Assembly (NCBI RefSeq): GCF_964259225.1
Contig: NZ_CAXVKN010000102.1
Origin: Catenibacterium mitsuoka_A
Lineage (GTDB): Bacteria > Bacillota_I > Bacilli_A > Erysipelotrichales > Coprobacillaceae
Direction: 5' to 3' (one strand)
DNA length: 5,321 nt
Every line of letters begins with the position of its first letter. Position 1 is the first letter of the stretch. The position numbers and the translations under genes are program-made. Under the pieces are notes generated by a model. It was not told where the DNA came from and searched no databases. It worked only from the letters and a program-made list of their open reading frames with translations. This document shows, in pieces, positions 5,313 through 5,321 of the stretch.

Positions 5313-5321
5313 GAAAGACAA

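Noticed and set aside
1..5321. Mobile element bounded by the 18-bp terminal inverted repeats
   Set aside because: The repeats coincide with -10 boxes and transcription start regions of good promoters, there is no transposase or integrase, and the genes are ordinary chromosomal families.
1..5321. CRISPR array, tRNA or rRNA gene inside the window
   Set aside because: No regularly spaced repeats, and no tRNA- or rRNA-like conserved segments were seen; coding regions fill almost everything between 127 and 5159.

Overview
The window is AT-rich DNA from a low-GC Gram-positive bacterium (Firmicutes/Bacillota). The evidence is strong AGGAG-type ribosome binding sites, TTGACT/TATAAT promoter boxes, tightly overlapping genes and U-tract terminators. 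The protein families and sequence style suggest an anaerobic gut lineage such as Erysipelotrichales/Coprobacillaceae or a clostridial relative. That placement is an inference; no taxonomic marker gene lies inside the window.

All five genes are on the minus strand and read from right to left. A sigma-A-type promoter at 5217-5246 drives a YbaN-family (DUF454) membrane protein (4776-5159), a YgbA-like cysteine-rich protein of the 'nitrous oxide-stimulated promoter' family (4457-4783), and the two halves of a CydD/CydC-type ABC exporter (2721-4460 and 1018-2721). Neighbouring genes in this set overlap by 8, 4 and 1 bases, so they are almost certainly one translationally coupled operon. A compact intrinsic terminator lies directly after the cydC stop (991-1016). 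Thirty bases further on, a PHP-family histidinol-phosphatase (127-960) starts from a strong ribosome binding site. It has no obvious promoter of its own, so it probably depends on terminator read-through. Its own 3' end has only a weak terminator candidate (66-107).

Each edge of the window carries a strong promoter pointing outward: minus strand at 20-48, plus strand at 5272-5300. Both have an upstream A-tract, a TTGCA(A/T) -35 box, a 17-bp spacer and an extended -10 of TATTAT. They share an identical 18-base stretch from the -10 into the initially transcribed region. They look like stable-RNA (rRNA or tRNA) promoters, so the gene island probably sits between two divergently transcribed stable-RNA operons whose bodies lie outside the window.

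The four-gene operon is the most interesting content. In well-studied bacteria CydDC is needed to assemble cytochrome bd and exports thiols or handles haem, and YgbA belongs to the nitric-oxide-responsive NsrR regulon. DUF454 has no settled function. No cydAB oxidase genes are present here. A working hypothesis is that the operon is a self-contained thiol/haem or nitrosative-stress module. The sequence supports the families and the coupling, but does not prove the substrate.
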